Assembly (NCBI RefSeq): GCF_030325625.1
Contig: NZ_JACAIS010000009.1
Location: forward strand, 186,001 to 250,000
From: Sphingobacterium sp. N143
GTDB lineage: Bacteria; Bacteroidota; Bacteroidia; Sphingobacteriales; Sphingobacteriaceae
Direction: 5' to 3'
DNA: 64,000 nucleotides
Every line of letters starts with the position of its first letter. Position 1 is the first letter of the stretch. Positions 36,342-45,900 of the stretch are shown one piece after another. Made by a program: the position numbers and the translations under genes. The notes beneath the pieces are model-generated. The model ran no database searches. It was not told the origin of the DNA and saw nothing but the letters and a program-made list of their open reading frames with translations.

Positions 36342-38825
36342 CTATTTTGATTTTGATTTTGATAACAAATTTACAAATAATCTGTAAGCTCCGGGAATTC
36401 CAGCAGGTAATTGTCTAAAAAAAGATAGTGAAGTATAGACAAACTTCCCTTTTCCATATTCCGTTACTAACAAAGAACCTTTATGAAGCGGTTCTCCGGC
36501 ATCTTGAATGGCCAGTGGAGTGCGGTATCTTTTATCAATGTCTTCCGCAAAATACAAGCCTCTTTCCTGTACCCAATGTTTAAAATCGGCTGAGGTGATT
36601 TTGTTGGGGAAGTTGAATATCGGATCCTTTTCATTGTAGCTTACCGGGGCTAATTCATCGGTAACACGACTTCTTCCGATATTAAAGGGGTAAGGACCAA
36701 AATTTTTTGAAATCAGTCCATTGCTTACATTATATTGTTCGAGAACCGTTCCTCCTGCATGCACATAAGAGAGAAGTTTAGTTTGGATCTGCGCGATCTC
36801 CTGATTGACATTGAAAATTCTCACTCCTAAAATGACCGCATCATAATCTGTCAGGTTACTTTTTAAGAGCTGTTCGCTTGTCAGCACATCCACTTTAATA
36901 CCTATCGCAGCCAGCGATTCAGGAATAAGATCTCCCGCTCCATGAATATAAGCGACTTTTCTAACCTCATTTATGAGGTTGATATTGCTCATTTTGATCG
37001 CGACATCCGGGAAATAAACAATCTCCGGGATATGGGCGTAATTAATTTCTTTAGCTTCCATTAAACGATCTTTTTGGTCAATCCGGAAATGAAGGGTATC
37101 AATCGAAGAAGTACCGGGGGCAAGCGGTTTTATGGTAATTTCTTTGGAAATATGAGCTGAGCCTGGGGCAAACTGAAGGTCAAATGATGCCGGGTTTATT
37201 TCCCAGCCCTTTAATTCATCTGCCGTCACTTTAAAATGTTGAGGCTGGCTTTGACCGTTTTTTTGGAAGAACAGATTCACCTTTGCTGCCTTCGCATACT
37301 GAGTAAGAGCTAAAGAGCTTGAACTTTTTGCCGTTAGCTGTGGCAGAATGGCAATGGGGTTGTAGATTTCACCACGTACCGGATCAGTATACTTATACTG
37401 GATATCTTGATCAAATGCAAGATGTTCTCCGTTAATTGATAATTCAAAGCGGACTTTTGGGTTGTCTGGGTTTTCGGGATACCCAGTGAGATCGAAATCC
37501 TTAACATTAAATTTCCCCCGGGCATGTGGTTCATTTAACCAGTAAGGTTGTGTTGTATGGTCAAAGGTAACTGTTAGCGAATCTTTCTGCAGAACATTCA
37601 TGGCCAGGTTTTTATGGACATCATGATCATTTAACTTTATTAATTCCACAGAAACACCTGTTCGACGTACAATAATGGAATTGTCGACCTTAATTTGATC
37701 ACCTCTGGCGTAATCCGGTTTTTTTGCGATGCTTTCAAACCAAATCCCACCGCAGGCAAGGATCAGTTTTTTTACCTCATTTTTCTTTTCCTTTTTCCAA
37801 TAATCATCATTGACTTGATCCAGTGCTTTATAAAGTTGGATCAGGTTGGGTATGGTCAATTCAGGCCTGTTAAGTTGATAGTTTTGATTGATCAGACTGA
37901 TCAGTGATTGTACTTTTTGGCTATTTGGAATTCTTTCCCAGGAAGTGTCTATCCCATCAAGCAAAGTGGTATCAGCAGGAGCACCATCTACATATTCAAA
38001 ATATTCGATGGAGGAGCCTCGTTGTGCGGCTGATCCAAAGCCCTGACTTTTATGTGAGGAACGGCTATGGGCAGCAACTTCACCATAGGAAGTGCCTAGG
38101 AGTGCATTGTATGCGCCGATGTCGACCTTTAATTGATCCTCTCGTGTATTGTTCTGACCACCAAAATTCGCTGTATTCCAGAGTAATCGTTTCACTTGCC
38201 AGGGCTTTATATCATCGTTGAGTTGCTCAGGAAATTGTTCTGGGTCTGCTGCTGCTTTGAAGGCCTCCCGGGCCAGAATTGCCGATGCTTGATGGTGGCC
38301 ATGTCCTCCCCTGGCGTCCGGAGGAAAACGTGTGATGATCACATCGGGTCTGAATTTACGAATGATCCATACCGCTTCACGAAGTATCCGTTGTTTGTCC
38401 CAAAAGGCGAAAGTCTCTTCAGGAGTTTTCGAAAATCCAAAATCATATGCAGAAGAGAAGAATTGTTCCCCTTTATCGATTTGGCGGGCAGCGAGGAGTT
38501 CCTGGGTACGAATAAGGCCAAGCTCTATTCCCTGCTCGGTCCCGATAAGGTTCTGTCCCCCATCCCCACGGGTTAAAGATAAGTACCCCGTCCTATATTT
38601 TTTCTCCTGGGCGAGCCAAGCGATCAAGCGGGTATTTTCGTCATCCGGATGGGCCGCAAAATATAAAACAGAACCAAGCACATTCAGCTTCTCTAAGTTC
38701 AATTTGATTTGAGCTGCATCCCATTGTGGGTTTTGTGCATAAACGGCTGATTTTGAAAAGATAATAGCCAAAAGAATAATAACAGAAAGAAAAGGTCTTC
38801 GCATTCCTAAAGATAAAAATTTCAT
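36342..38825 (-). CDS. PIG-L family deacetylase with C-terminal GATase-like domain
   Basis: 827 residues with signal peptide (cleavage near VYAQ, about 31). Residues about 45-190 are the LmbE/PIG-L zinc domain: YFAAHPDDENTRLIAW with the AHPDDE zinc motif, SLTRGDGGQNLIG and RGGHGHHQASA with the third ligand. A beta-rich middle follows (NEW-like domains about 380-600), and the C-terminus (AYIHGAGDLIPESLAAIGIKVDVL, DYDAVILGVRIFN) looks like a DJ-1/ThuA-type fold. PIG-L proteins remove N-acetyl groups from glycosyl compounds. First gene of the operon with a small membrane protein and an SSS transporter. Confidence 0.88.
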   Translation of the reverse strand: MKFLSLGMRRPFLSVIILLAIIFSKSAVYAQNPQWDAAQIKLNLEKLNVLGSVLYFAAHPDDENTRLIAWLAQEKKYRTGYLSLTRGDGGQNLIGTEQGIELGLIRTQELLAARQIDKGEQFFSSAYDFGFSKTPEETFAFWDKQRILREAVWIIRKFRPDVIITRFPPDARGGHGHHQASAILAREAFKAAADPEQFPEQLNDDIKPWQVKRLLWNTANFGGQNNTREDQLKVDIGAYNALLGTSYGEVAAHSRSSHKSQGFGSAAQRGSSIEYFEYVDGAPADTTLLDGIDTSWERIPNSQKVQSLISLINQNYQLNRPELTIPNLIQLYKALDQVNDDYWKKEKKNEVKKLILACGGIWFESIAKKPDYARGDQIKVDNSIIVRRTGVSVELIKLNDHDVHKNLAMNVLQKDSLTVTFDHTTQPYWLNEPHARGKFNVKDFDLTGYPENPDNPKVRFELSINGEHLAFDQDIQYKYTDPVRGEIYNPIAILPQLTAKSSSSLALTQYAKAAKVNLFFQKNGQSQPQHFKVTADELKGWEINPASFDLQFAPGSAHISKEITIKPLAPGTSSIDTLHFRIDQKDRLMEAKEINYAHIPEIVYFPDVAIKMSNINLINEVRKVAYIHGAGDLIPESLAAIGIKVDVLTSEQLLKSNLTDYDAVILGVRIFNVNQEIAQIQTKLLSYVHAGGTVLEQYNVSNGLISKNFGPYPFNIGRSRVTDELAPVSYNEKDPIFNFPNKITSADFKHWVQERGLYFAEDIDKRYRTPLAIQDAGEPLHKGSLLVTEYGKGKFVYTSLSFFRQLPAGIPGAYRLFVNLLSKSKSK

Positions 38826-39201
38826 CTAAAATGTGTAGCTGAACATTGTAATTTTAATGTATATATTGGGCCTTGTTTAGTTGAATGACTTAAATGGGAA
38901 GCGTATCGGGGGTAAAATTAATAGGAGATACAAACAAAAAACGGAAATTTCAACCTTGGTTGAAATTTCCGTTTAACAATTAAAATATTTTTTCTTGAAA
39001 CGAGTTTTTAGAGAATAGTTATTTGTCGCTTCGCTCCAAGTGGCAACCTTTAACATAGTAAATATATGTAGAAAATATTTAGTTCTGTCAGATTCCTTTA
39101 ATTAGTTTTCCACATTGCTAAATTTTGTCAACACTTTAGCTTTTGGACGACTAAAAATATGAAAAGAAAGCTTCTTTTTGGTACGTTTAAATCAAGCAAA
39201 A
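38826..39201. other. 376-bp intergenic stretch
   Basis: Holds the promoter side of the PIG-L operon and, at 38932-38974, the terminator of the thioredoxin operon. No further gene or RNA seen. Confidence 0.5.
38932..38974 (-). terminator. Terminator after the thioredoxin/DUF6952 genes
   Basis: AAACGGAAATTTCAACC (38939-38955) pairs fully with 38958-38974; on the minus strand the stem is followed by TTTGTTTGT. It lies 228 bp beyond the DUF6952 stop. Confidence 0.85.
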
Positions 39202-39456
39202 CTACTTGTCAATTGCTCCTAAAACACGTTTCATGAACATGTTTAAAGCATCTTTCTTTGAGTTTCCTTCTTTTATTAATTTATCAACCTCTACCGCACC
39301 GTATAGGTTCGAAATTAATTCACCAAGAACGTCTAGTTCCTCATCTTTCAGAGGTGCTTCAGTAAGAGCTTCCAATGTTTCAATGGTTTCTAAAACATAA
39401 TCGACATCATTTTGCTCGATGAATTCTGTTAAGTGTTTAATTACCGGCAGTTTCAT
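39202..39456 (-). CDS. DUF6952 family small protein
   Basis: 84 residues, soluble and helical (MKLPVIKHLTEFIEQNDVDYVLETIETLEAL...). It matches the Bacteroidota DUF6952 pattern, which is regularly found after a thioredoxin-like gene. Its start overlaps the thioredoxin-like gene by 20 bp, so the two are translationally coupled. Function unknown. Confidence 0.78.
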   Translation of the reverse strand: MKLPVIKHLTEFIEQNDVDYVLETIETLEALTEAPLKDEELDVLGELISNLYGAVEVDKLIKEGNSKKDALNMFMKRVLGAIDK

Positions 39457-39751
39457 TGAATAATTCTACTAATGCGTCCAACTTATTTGTTTGTACTTGA
39501 TTGACCAACTTACCGTTTTTGAATGCGGCAAAAGTGGGTAGATTGTTAACATTGGCCAACTTGCGTGATTCAGGAAATTTCTCCGCGTCAGCAATAATGA
39601 AAGGGACACCCTCATTTTCGCCAGCCAATTTCTTAAATTTTGGTTTCATGATCTTACAATTGCCACACCAAGTTGCTGCATATTGCACCATCACAATATC
39701 GTTATTGTTTACAATTTCTTGTAAATTATCGTTTTCTAATTCTTGTAACAT
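39437..39751 (-). CDS. Thioredoxin family protein
   Basis: 104 residues, a single thioredoxin domain with active site ATWCGNCKIMKP (CxxC at about 29-32) and the cis-proline loop NNLPTFAAFKNGK. The WCGNC site differs from classical WCGPC, which is common in Bacteroidota members paired with peroxiredoxins. It follows the peroxiredoxin gene by 84 bp with a hairpin between, and probably recycles it or a similar target. Confidence 0.9.
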   Translation of the reverse strand: MLQELENDNLQEIVNNNDIVMVQYAATWCGNCKIMKPKFKKLAGENEGVPFIIADAEKFPESRKLANVNNLPTFAAFKNGKLVNQVQTNKLDALVELFNETAGN

Positions 39752-39781
39752 GATTTTATTATTAAGGTGATTGATGGAGAA

Positions 39782-39814
39782 ATCAACAGGAGCCGGGATA
39801 AGGCCCCTGTTGAT
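39782..39814 (-). terminator. Hairpin between peroxiredoxin and thioredoxin genes
   Basis: ATCAACAGG pairs with CCTGTTGAT (39806-39814); the T-run on the minus strand is poor. It may be a partial terminator or mRNA-stability element. Confidence 0.45.
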
Positions 39815-39835
39815 AGACCGCAGGTCTTTTTATAG

Positions 39836-40468
39836 TTAGTGTTTCGCTAAATAATCAGCAACACCTTTTCTGTCTGCATTCATTGCTTCTTTTCCTTCTT
39901 CCCAGTTTGCAGGACATACTTCGCCAAATTTTTGAACGTGCGCATAAGCATCGATCAGACGTAAATATTCTTTTACGTTACGGCCCAAAGGCATATCGTT
40001 GACAGACTCGTGGAAAACACGGCCAGTTTCGTCGATCAAATAAGTCGCTCTGTATGTTACAGCAGATCCTTGTGCCAATGTGCCATATTCTGGATGTTCA
40101 ACTTCTTGAACGTCCAAGATGCCCAATACACTAGATAAGTTGCGGTTTGTGTCAGCTAAGATAGGGTATTCAACACCTTCGATACCACCATTGTCTTTTG
40201 CCGTGTTTAACCAAGCAAAATGAACTTCATTCGTATCGCATGATGCACCGATTAAGATTGTGTTGCGTTTTTCAAACTCAGCAGCAGCTTCTTGAAAAGC
40301 ATGCAATTCAGTGGGACAAACAAAAGTGAAATCTTTTGGATACCAAAACAAAAGAACTTTTTTTCCTTCTTTAACTGCTTTTTCAAAGATGTTGATCTGC
40401 AAATTATCGCCTAAATAATCGATAGCATCTACTGTAATGCTTGGGAAACTTTTACCTGTGAAACTCAT
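39836..40468 (-). CDS. Typical 2-Cys peroxiredoxin (AhpC/Prx1 family)
   Basis: 210 residues from the ATG of MSFTGKSFPS; the frame is open further up but a -7 box (TATCTTTG, minus strand, about 40495-40502) lies there. Reduces peroxides. Peroxidatic Cys in FTFVCPTELHAF, resolving Cys in GEVCPANWEEGKEAM, and the AVTYRATYLIDETG strand are all in place. The sequence is closer to bacterial AhpC-like Prx with long C-terminus. Thioredoxin-like and DUF6952 genes follow on the same strand. Confidence 0.93.
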   Translation of the reverse strand: MSFTGKSFPSITVDAIDYLGDNLQINIFEKAVKEGKKVLLFWYPKDFTFVCPTELHAFQEAAAEFEKRNTILIGASCDTNEVHFAWLNTAKDNGGIEGVEYPILADTNRNLSSVLGILDVQEVEHPEYGTLAQGSAVTYRATYLIDETGRVFHESVNDMPLGRNVKEYLRLIDAYAHVQKFGEVCPANWEEGKEAMNADRKGVADYLAKH

Positions 40469-40716
40469 AATATATCTTTCTTTTTTGTTGGCACAAAGAT
40501 ACAGCAACTCTCATCAAAAAGCGAATTGATTTTACCAATATACTATTGTCAAAATCTATTATGACCTGATTATAACAATAAGTTTTTATTATATTAATGA
40601 TAAATTCATGGTTTGTGAATGATAGGATGACTACCTGGAGAAAAAATAAAATAATTCATCCTCGGGCAGTTACAAAAATCTGAAAAAAAATAATTGCACA
40701 GTTGTCGTGCAAAGCC

Positions 40717-40724
40717 TACTTTTG
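40717..40724 (+). promoter_or_regulatory. Promoter of tRNA-Tyr (TACTTTTG)
   Basis: TAnnTTTG box with TTG (40694-40696) 23 bp upstream as -33 element; tRNA begins 30 bp downstream. Confidence 0.7.
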
Positions 40725-40753
40725 CGACGTTCTTTTAAGAATACTACAATGCT

Positions 40754-40834
40754 GGAGGGGTTCCAGAGCGGTCAAATGGGACGGACTGTAAATCCGTTGC
40801 TTCGGCTTCGAAGGTTCGAATCCTTCTCCCTCCA
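40754..40834 (+). tRNA. tRNA-Tyr (GTA)
   Basis: Acceptor GGAGGGG/TCCCTCC, anticodon stem ACGGA/TCCGT with loop CTGTAAA (anticodon GTA), long variable arm of the tyrosine type, T-arm AAGG-TTCGAAT-CCTT. CCA is not encoded. Confidence 0.95.
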
Positions 40835-41045
40835 CATTTTTTCTCCAAATTCCCCTCCCCCCCCCCTTCACCATATCGTTAAGTACAAAGATTTCAGTTA
40901 GCATAGCCTGAATTGAAGGATAATGAGTTTTATCAAGTGTCTTTTTAACCTGGTACAAGAAAATCAGCATATTGTTATGTGCCGTGCCTGTACAAAAAAT
41001 TATATTGATTTTGGTTCAGCTATTGACTTATTTGTAAAATAAGCC

Positions 41046-41053
41046 TAAGTTTG
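41046..41053 (+). promoter_or_regulatory. Promoter of tRNA-Arg (TAAGTTTG)
   Basis: TAnnTTTG with TTG at 41023-41025 as -33 element, 12 bp before the tRNA. Confidence 0.7.
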
Positions 41054-41064
41054 GCTTTTGAAAA

Positions 41065-41139
41065 GGCCCCGTAGTTCAACGGATAGAATAGATGTTTCCT
41101 AAACATTTGATAGCAGTTCGATTCTGCTCGGGGCTACCA
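41065..41139 (+). tRNA. tRNA-Arg (CCT)
   Basis: Acceptor GGCCCCG/CGGGGCT, anticodon stem GATGT/ACATT with loop TTCCTAA (anticodon CCT), T-arm with GTTCGATTC. CCA is present in the sequence (41137-41139). Confidence 0.92.
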
Positions 41140-41180
41140 AACGAATAAAAGCGACTGAGATCAGTCGCTTTTATTCGTTT
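41139..41180. terminator. Terminator after tRNA-Arg
   Basis: Two 20-bp arms, AAACGAATAAAAGCGACTGA and its exact complement, separated by two bases. Also faces the end of the MFS gene, so it is likely bidirectional. Confidence 0.9.
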
Positions 41181-41204
41181 AAAGACCGTTTAAACATTGT
41201 CTAC

Positions 41205-42398
41205 TTATGTGGAAGCCTGGTTTTCTCCTTTAAATAAGGATAAACGTCCGACCATGATAAACATCAGCAAGCCGAAACAGGCAAAGACCCCATATGAATA
41301 GCGTAAACTGAATATTTCAGCAATATAGCCGATCAGTGGAGGTCCCATTAAAAAGCCAAGATAACTAATGCTGGAAACCATAGCCAAGGCTACACCAGAA
41401 GGAACGTTCTTGTTTTGTCCCGCAATGCTATAAATAGAAGGGACATTACAGGCTACCCCTATGCCCACCAGCATAAAGGCCAATGTACAGACTAGAAACT
41501 GTGGAAATATAACAGACGTCATCATGCCAACAAACATCAGTATCCCACTATATTGGAGAGTTGTTTTACGGCCTAATTTACGGATAACGGCATCACCGAC
41601 AAACCGTCCCGTAGCCATCATGATCATAAAAGAAGCATAGCCTACCACGACAAACCTTTGCGGGGCATGAACGATATCCTTAAAATACACCCCGCTCCAG
41701 TCAAACATAGCCCCCTCGGTTGCCATGCTGAAAAAACCGATAATACCCAGCTGAAGTAAGCTCCCTTCAGGTTTTGAGAAAAAACTTCTTTTTTCTTTTT
41801 GTGGCGATTTACCCGGAACCAGGTATTTCTGGTTGATTACCGTGTTTCCAGTGACGAAAATCAATATAATTAAAAAATGAGATAAAGTATTTAAACCAAG
41901 ATTCATGGTTAGCAAACCCACCAACGCACCTGTAAATCCCGCAATACTCCATGCGCCATGAAAAGAAGTCATGATGGACTTCTTGTATATCTGCTCTGTG
42001 GCCACCCCCTGCGTATTGACAGAAATATTGCACATGTTGCCTGTTACCCCAAATAAAAATAAAATTGCACCTAATTGCCAGGCATTTTGCGCAAAGGCGA
42101 TGGAACATAAGACCAGCGAATAAGCAATAGGTACGATCCGCAATACTTTTGCACTCCCATATTTCGTCACCAGTTTCCCCGAAAGAGCCATTGTCACTAA
42201 TTGTCCGATAGGAAGCATCAATAGAATCGTTCCCAGTTGTCCTTCACTCAAGTGAAGATGATCCTTAATGACAGGAATCCGGCTTGCCCAAGAGGCAAAT
42301 GCAATGCCCTGACAAAAAAAGAAAAGCGATACGGCAATTCGTATGCGATTGCGTCTGTGGTAAAGGTCTTCTTCTGAGAGAGTTAACGATGCGGCCAT
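41205..42398 (-). CDS. MFS transporter (YbjJ-like)
   Basis: 397 residues with about 12 membrane segments. Major facilitator fold with GQLVTMALSGKLVTKYGSAKVLR in the first half (the loop 2-3 motif) and RFVGDAVIRKLGRKT in the second. The opening IRIAVSLFFFCQGIAFASWASRIP is typical of the YbjJ-like group of DHA/fucose-permease relatives. Substrate unknown. No partner gene adjacent. Confidence 0.87.
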   Translation of the reverse strand: MAASLTLSEEDLYHRRNRIRIAVSLFFFCQGIAFASWASRIPVIKDHLHLSEGQLGTILLMLPIGQLVTMALSGKLVTKYGSAKVLRIVPIAYSLVLCSIAFAQNAWQLGAILFLFGVTGNMCNISVNTQGVATEQIYKKSIMTSFHGAWSIAGFTGALVGLLTMNLGLNTLSHFLIILIFVTGNTVINQKYLVPGKSPQKEKRSFFSKPEGSLLQLGIIGFFSMATEGAMFDWSGVYFKDIVHAPQRFVVVGYASFMIMMATGRFVGDAVIRKLGRKTTLQYSGILMFVGMMTSVIFPQFLVCTLAFMLVGIGVACNVPSIYSIAGQNKNVPSGVALAMVSSISYLGFLMGPPLIGYIAEIFSLRYSYGVFACFGLLMFIMVGRLSLFKGENQAST

Positions 42399-42919
42399 AG
42401 TTTAATAGTTGAGGGTGCAAAGTTACGGATAAGTAATTCAAATTTACGACACAATAATCAAAGAAAGTTAGTCATAAGAATAAAACAAAAGTATATTCGT
42501 CCAGACTATTCAACCTTACTTCGGGGATAATTATCATAATGTCAGGGTTTTTGTTGTAATTCGGGCTGGCGATAATTATCTTCCGTCTGAATTGCAACAA
42601 AAAAGTGTCTTTCCTCATCGGTGAGCACTAAATAAAGATAACGAATTATAGCAAACAGCGCAAGGGTAGGTTGTTCAGAAAAGAACCAAAAGACCAAATG
42701 ATATCAAACATCAAATATTCCTGATATGAACCAGATTGTTTGCTTGAGCAAGAATAAAGACCAATGTATGATTTAATTGACATGGCCAGAGAAAATAATA
42801 AATAAGGGCAATAAACAAGTAGAGTGTAAAATTCCAGATATCTAAATAATTTATGACAATTTATCCCGGTCCTATCCTACCTTTGTATCTGATAAATAAT
42901 TATTAGCCTTCTCGATACA
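42399..42919. other. 521-bp intergenic stretch with inverted repeats
   Basis: No gene. Holds two copies of the palindrome GATAATTATC (42526-42535 and 42571-42580) and an imperfect inverted repeat, TTTTTGTTGTAATTC (42548-42562) against GAATTGCAACAAAAA (42589-42603). The promoter of the downstream protease is at its right end. Confidence 0.5.
42878..42885 (+). promoter_or_regulatory. Promoter of the second tricorn-like gene (TACCTTTG)
   Basis: TAnnTTTG box 34 bp before the ATG at 42920. Confidence 0.6.
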
Positions 42920-45900
42920 ATGATAAAAAAACTACTTTTAAGTACAGTTCTAATTAGTAGTGGAGCTGTTCCTGTTGTTGCTCAGCAACCAACATTCTTA
43001 TCTCATCCCACGTTGACTCCTGATGCAAAAGAAATGGTGTTCAGCTACGAGGGCGATCTCTGGAAAGTAGCAAGTCAGGGTGGTGTCGCTGTTCGGCTTA
43101 CAGGAATGGAAGGGAATGAGGTCAACCCACGTATTTCTCCAGATGGTAAATGGCTTGCCTTCTCTGCCAGTCAAAATGGGAATATGGATGTCTATGTTAT
43201 GCCTTTGACTGGCGGTGATATACGCCAGCTGACGACACATGAAAGCTCAGATGAGGTGGATAGCTGGAGCTGGGACAGTAAATCACTCTTTTTTACATCA
43301 ACACGTTATAATCGGATGAGTTCCTATCAGGTGCCTCTGGATGGAGGTACGGCAACAAGGATATTCCCCCATTTATTCAATTACATCAGCAATATGGTTC
43401 CCACACCTTCAGGAGAATTGCTGTTCAACGATAGTTGGGAAGGGTATAGTTCGGCCAATCGCAAACGTTACAAGGGGGCATTTAATCCAGATATTAAATC
43501 ATATAACCCTAAAACGAAGGTCTTTAAGCAATATACAGACTACATCGGTAAAGATTTTTGGCCAACAGTGGACCGACATGGGAATATTTATTATGTTTCA
43601 GATGAAAGCAACGGCGAGTATAATCTTTATCAGCTTATTGGTGGCAGTCAAAAAGTACCATTGACTACTTTTTCAGAATCTATTAAGCGTCCCTTTGTAT
43701 CAGCCAACGGTACTAGTATCGTGTTTGAAAAGGGATATCAACTCTATATTTACAATGTCAAAAGCAAAGTAATTGAACAGCCTAAGATCGCCTTAAATCG
43801 CAATCAGGTGCTCGGCAAGCTCAAAGAATTTAATATCAAAGGTAACATCAGCAACTTTGATGTTTCTCCCGACGGTAAGAAAATGGCTTTCGTGTCCAGG
43901 GGAGAGCTTTTTGTTTCCGATGTGGAAGGTAAGTTTATCCGTCAGATGCCTGGGCAGGGTGAACGGATTATGGAAGTCAAATGGCTTAAGGATAGCAAAA
44001 CGTTGTTGTATAGCCAGACTTTCAAGGGGTATCAAAACTGGTTTTCCCGTGCCGCGGATGGTAAGGGCGAAATAAGACAATTGACTCAAGATTTCCGAAA
44101 TAATCGTGATATTGCTTTCAATGCCGAGCGGACCAAGGCTGTGTATCTCAGCGGGCGTGATGAGGTCCGCGTGCTGGATCTGCTGAGTTTAAAAAGTCAG
44201 ACTGTTGTCAAAGATGAGATTTGGGGATTTCAGAATTCGGCACCTTCTTTCTCCCCGGATGGTAATTATCTATTGTTCACCGCCATGCGTAATTTTGAAC
44301 AAGATATCTTTGTGCATAATTTAAAGAACGGACAAACAACGAATTTAACGAACACCGGTGTTACCGAAGCGGCACCCTATTGGTCTCCGGATGGGAAATA
44401 TATCTACTTTGCCAGTAATAGAACAAAGCCTTCATATCCTACAGGTATGCAGCACTCAAGTATCTTCCGTATGGCGCTGAGCAACTTTGACCAGCCTTAC
44501 CGCAGTGCTAAGTTCGATGAATTATTTGCTCCCCCTGTCAAAAAAGATACAGCATCTCGCGTGTCAAAAAGGGAAAATGATGTGAAAGGTAATCATGAAG
44601 CGCGTCGTGCAAATGCTAAATCAGCAAAAGAAAATGCTGAGCCTACGAAAAAAGTCGTGGTTCAGCTGGAGGTGGAAGGTCTGCGCGATCGTATTGAACA
44701 AGTGAGCCCAGTTTCCGGGACACAATATGCGCCGCTAGTTATTCAAAAAGCGGATAAATCCCATGTGTTCTATTCGTCCAATCATGAAGGCAAATACAGT
44801 GTTTATCGAACAATCTATGAAGCTTTTGTTCCGGCTAAAACCGAGAAAGTGGCCGAAGGTGGAATGGGGCAGCTAATAGAGTCTGCAGGAAAGTATTTTA
44901 TGTTGAGCCGTGGCGTGATTAAGAAGTACAATCTGGAGCACAACAAGCTGGAGGCTATAGCCATGGATTTTAAATTCAACAGGGATTTGGCGAAAGAGTT
45001 TAATCAAATGTTTTATGAAACCTGGGCTAATTTAGAAGAAAATTTTTATGACGATAATTTTCATGGAATGGACTGGTCCGGCGTGAAGAAGACTTATGAA
45101 AATTATCTTCAGGAAATTAATAGCCGAACAGATCTACGTATTCTTCTGAATGATATGCTGGGAGAACTAAATTCGTCACATTTGGGCTTCAGTTCAATGG
45201 GCGATGAAGAGCATAAACCATTTCGCTATGTGACCAATGAGATTGGAGTAGAATACGATAATCATAATCCCTATAAGATTAATCATATTGTACCCAATGG
45301 CCCGGCTGCAAAAAAAGAAGCCAATATCAAAGAAGGAGATATACTTGTGGCAATCAATGGCGTTCAATTAAATCCGCAGGCAGATCGTGACAGCTATTTC
45401 ACTCTGCCCTCGCTGGAGGAAGAAATCCAATTGACATTAAGTCGCCAGGGAAAAGAGATATCCACTCGTGTGAGGCCACTTTCCAGTGCGGCATTTAAAG
45501 ATCTTATCTACGACGAATGGATTAAGGATAACCGTAAAAATGTGGATAAATGGAGCAATGATCAGATCGCATATTCCCATATGAAAAATATGTCGGATAT
45601 CGAACTGCAGCGTTTTCTTATTGATATGGCCGAACAGGAAAACAATAAAAAAGGGATCATCCTGGATCTAAGGTACAATACAGGCGGCAATGTACACGAT
45701 GAAGTCTTACGATTTCTTTCACAGCGGCCTTATTTACAGTGGCAGTACCGAGGGGGAAAACGTGCGCCACAAAGTAATTTTGCACCGGCGGCCAAACCCA
45801 TTGTCCTATTGATCAATGAACAATCCCTGAGTGATGCTGAGATGACTGCGGCTGGTTTTAAAGCGCTTAAATTAGGAAAGGTCATCGGCAACGAAACCTA

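Noticed and set aside
37695..38712. Several plus-strand frames over the PIG-L gene
   Set aside because: Shadows of the deacetylase gene, which has a full-length frame with zinc motifs on the other strand.
40707..40970. Open frames on both strands over tRNA-Tyr
   Set aside because: They are translations of the tRNA; the GFEPSKPKQ-like peptide is a known artefact of this kind.
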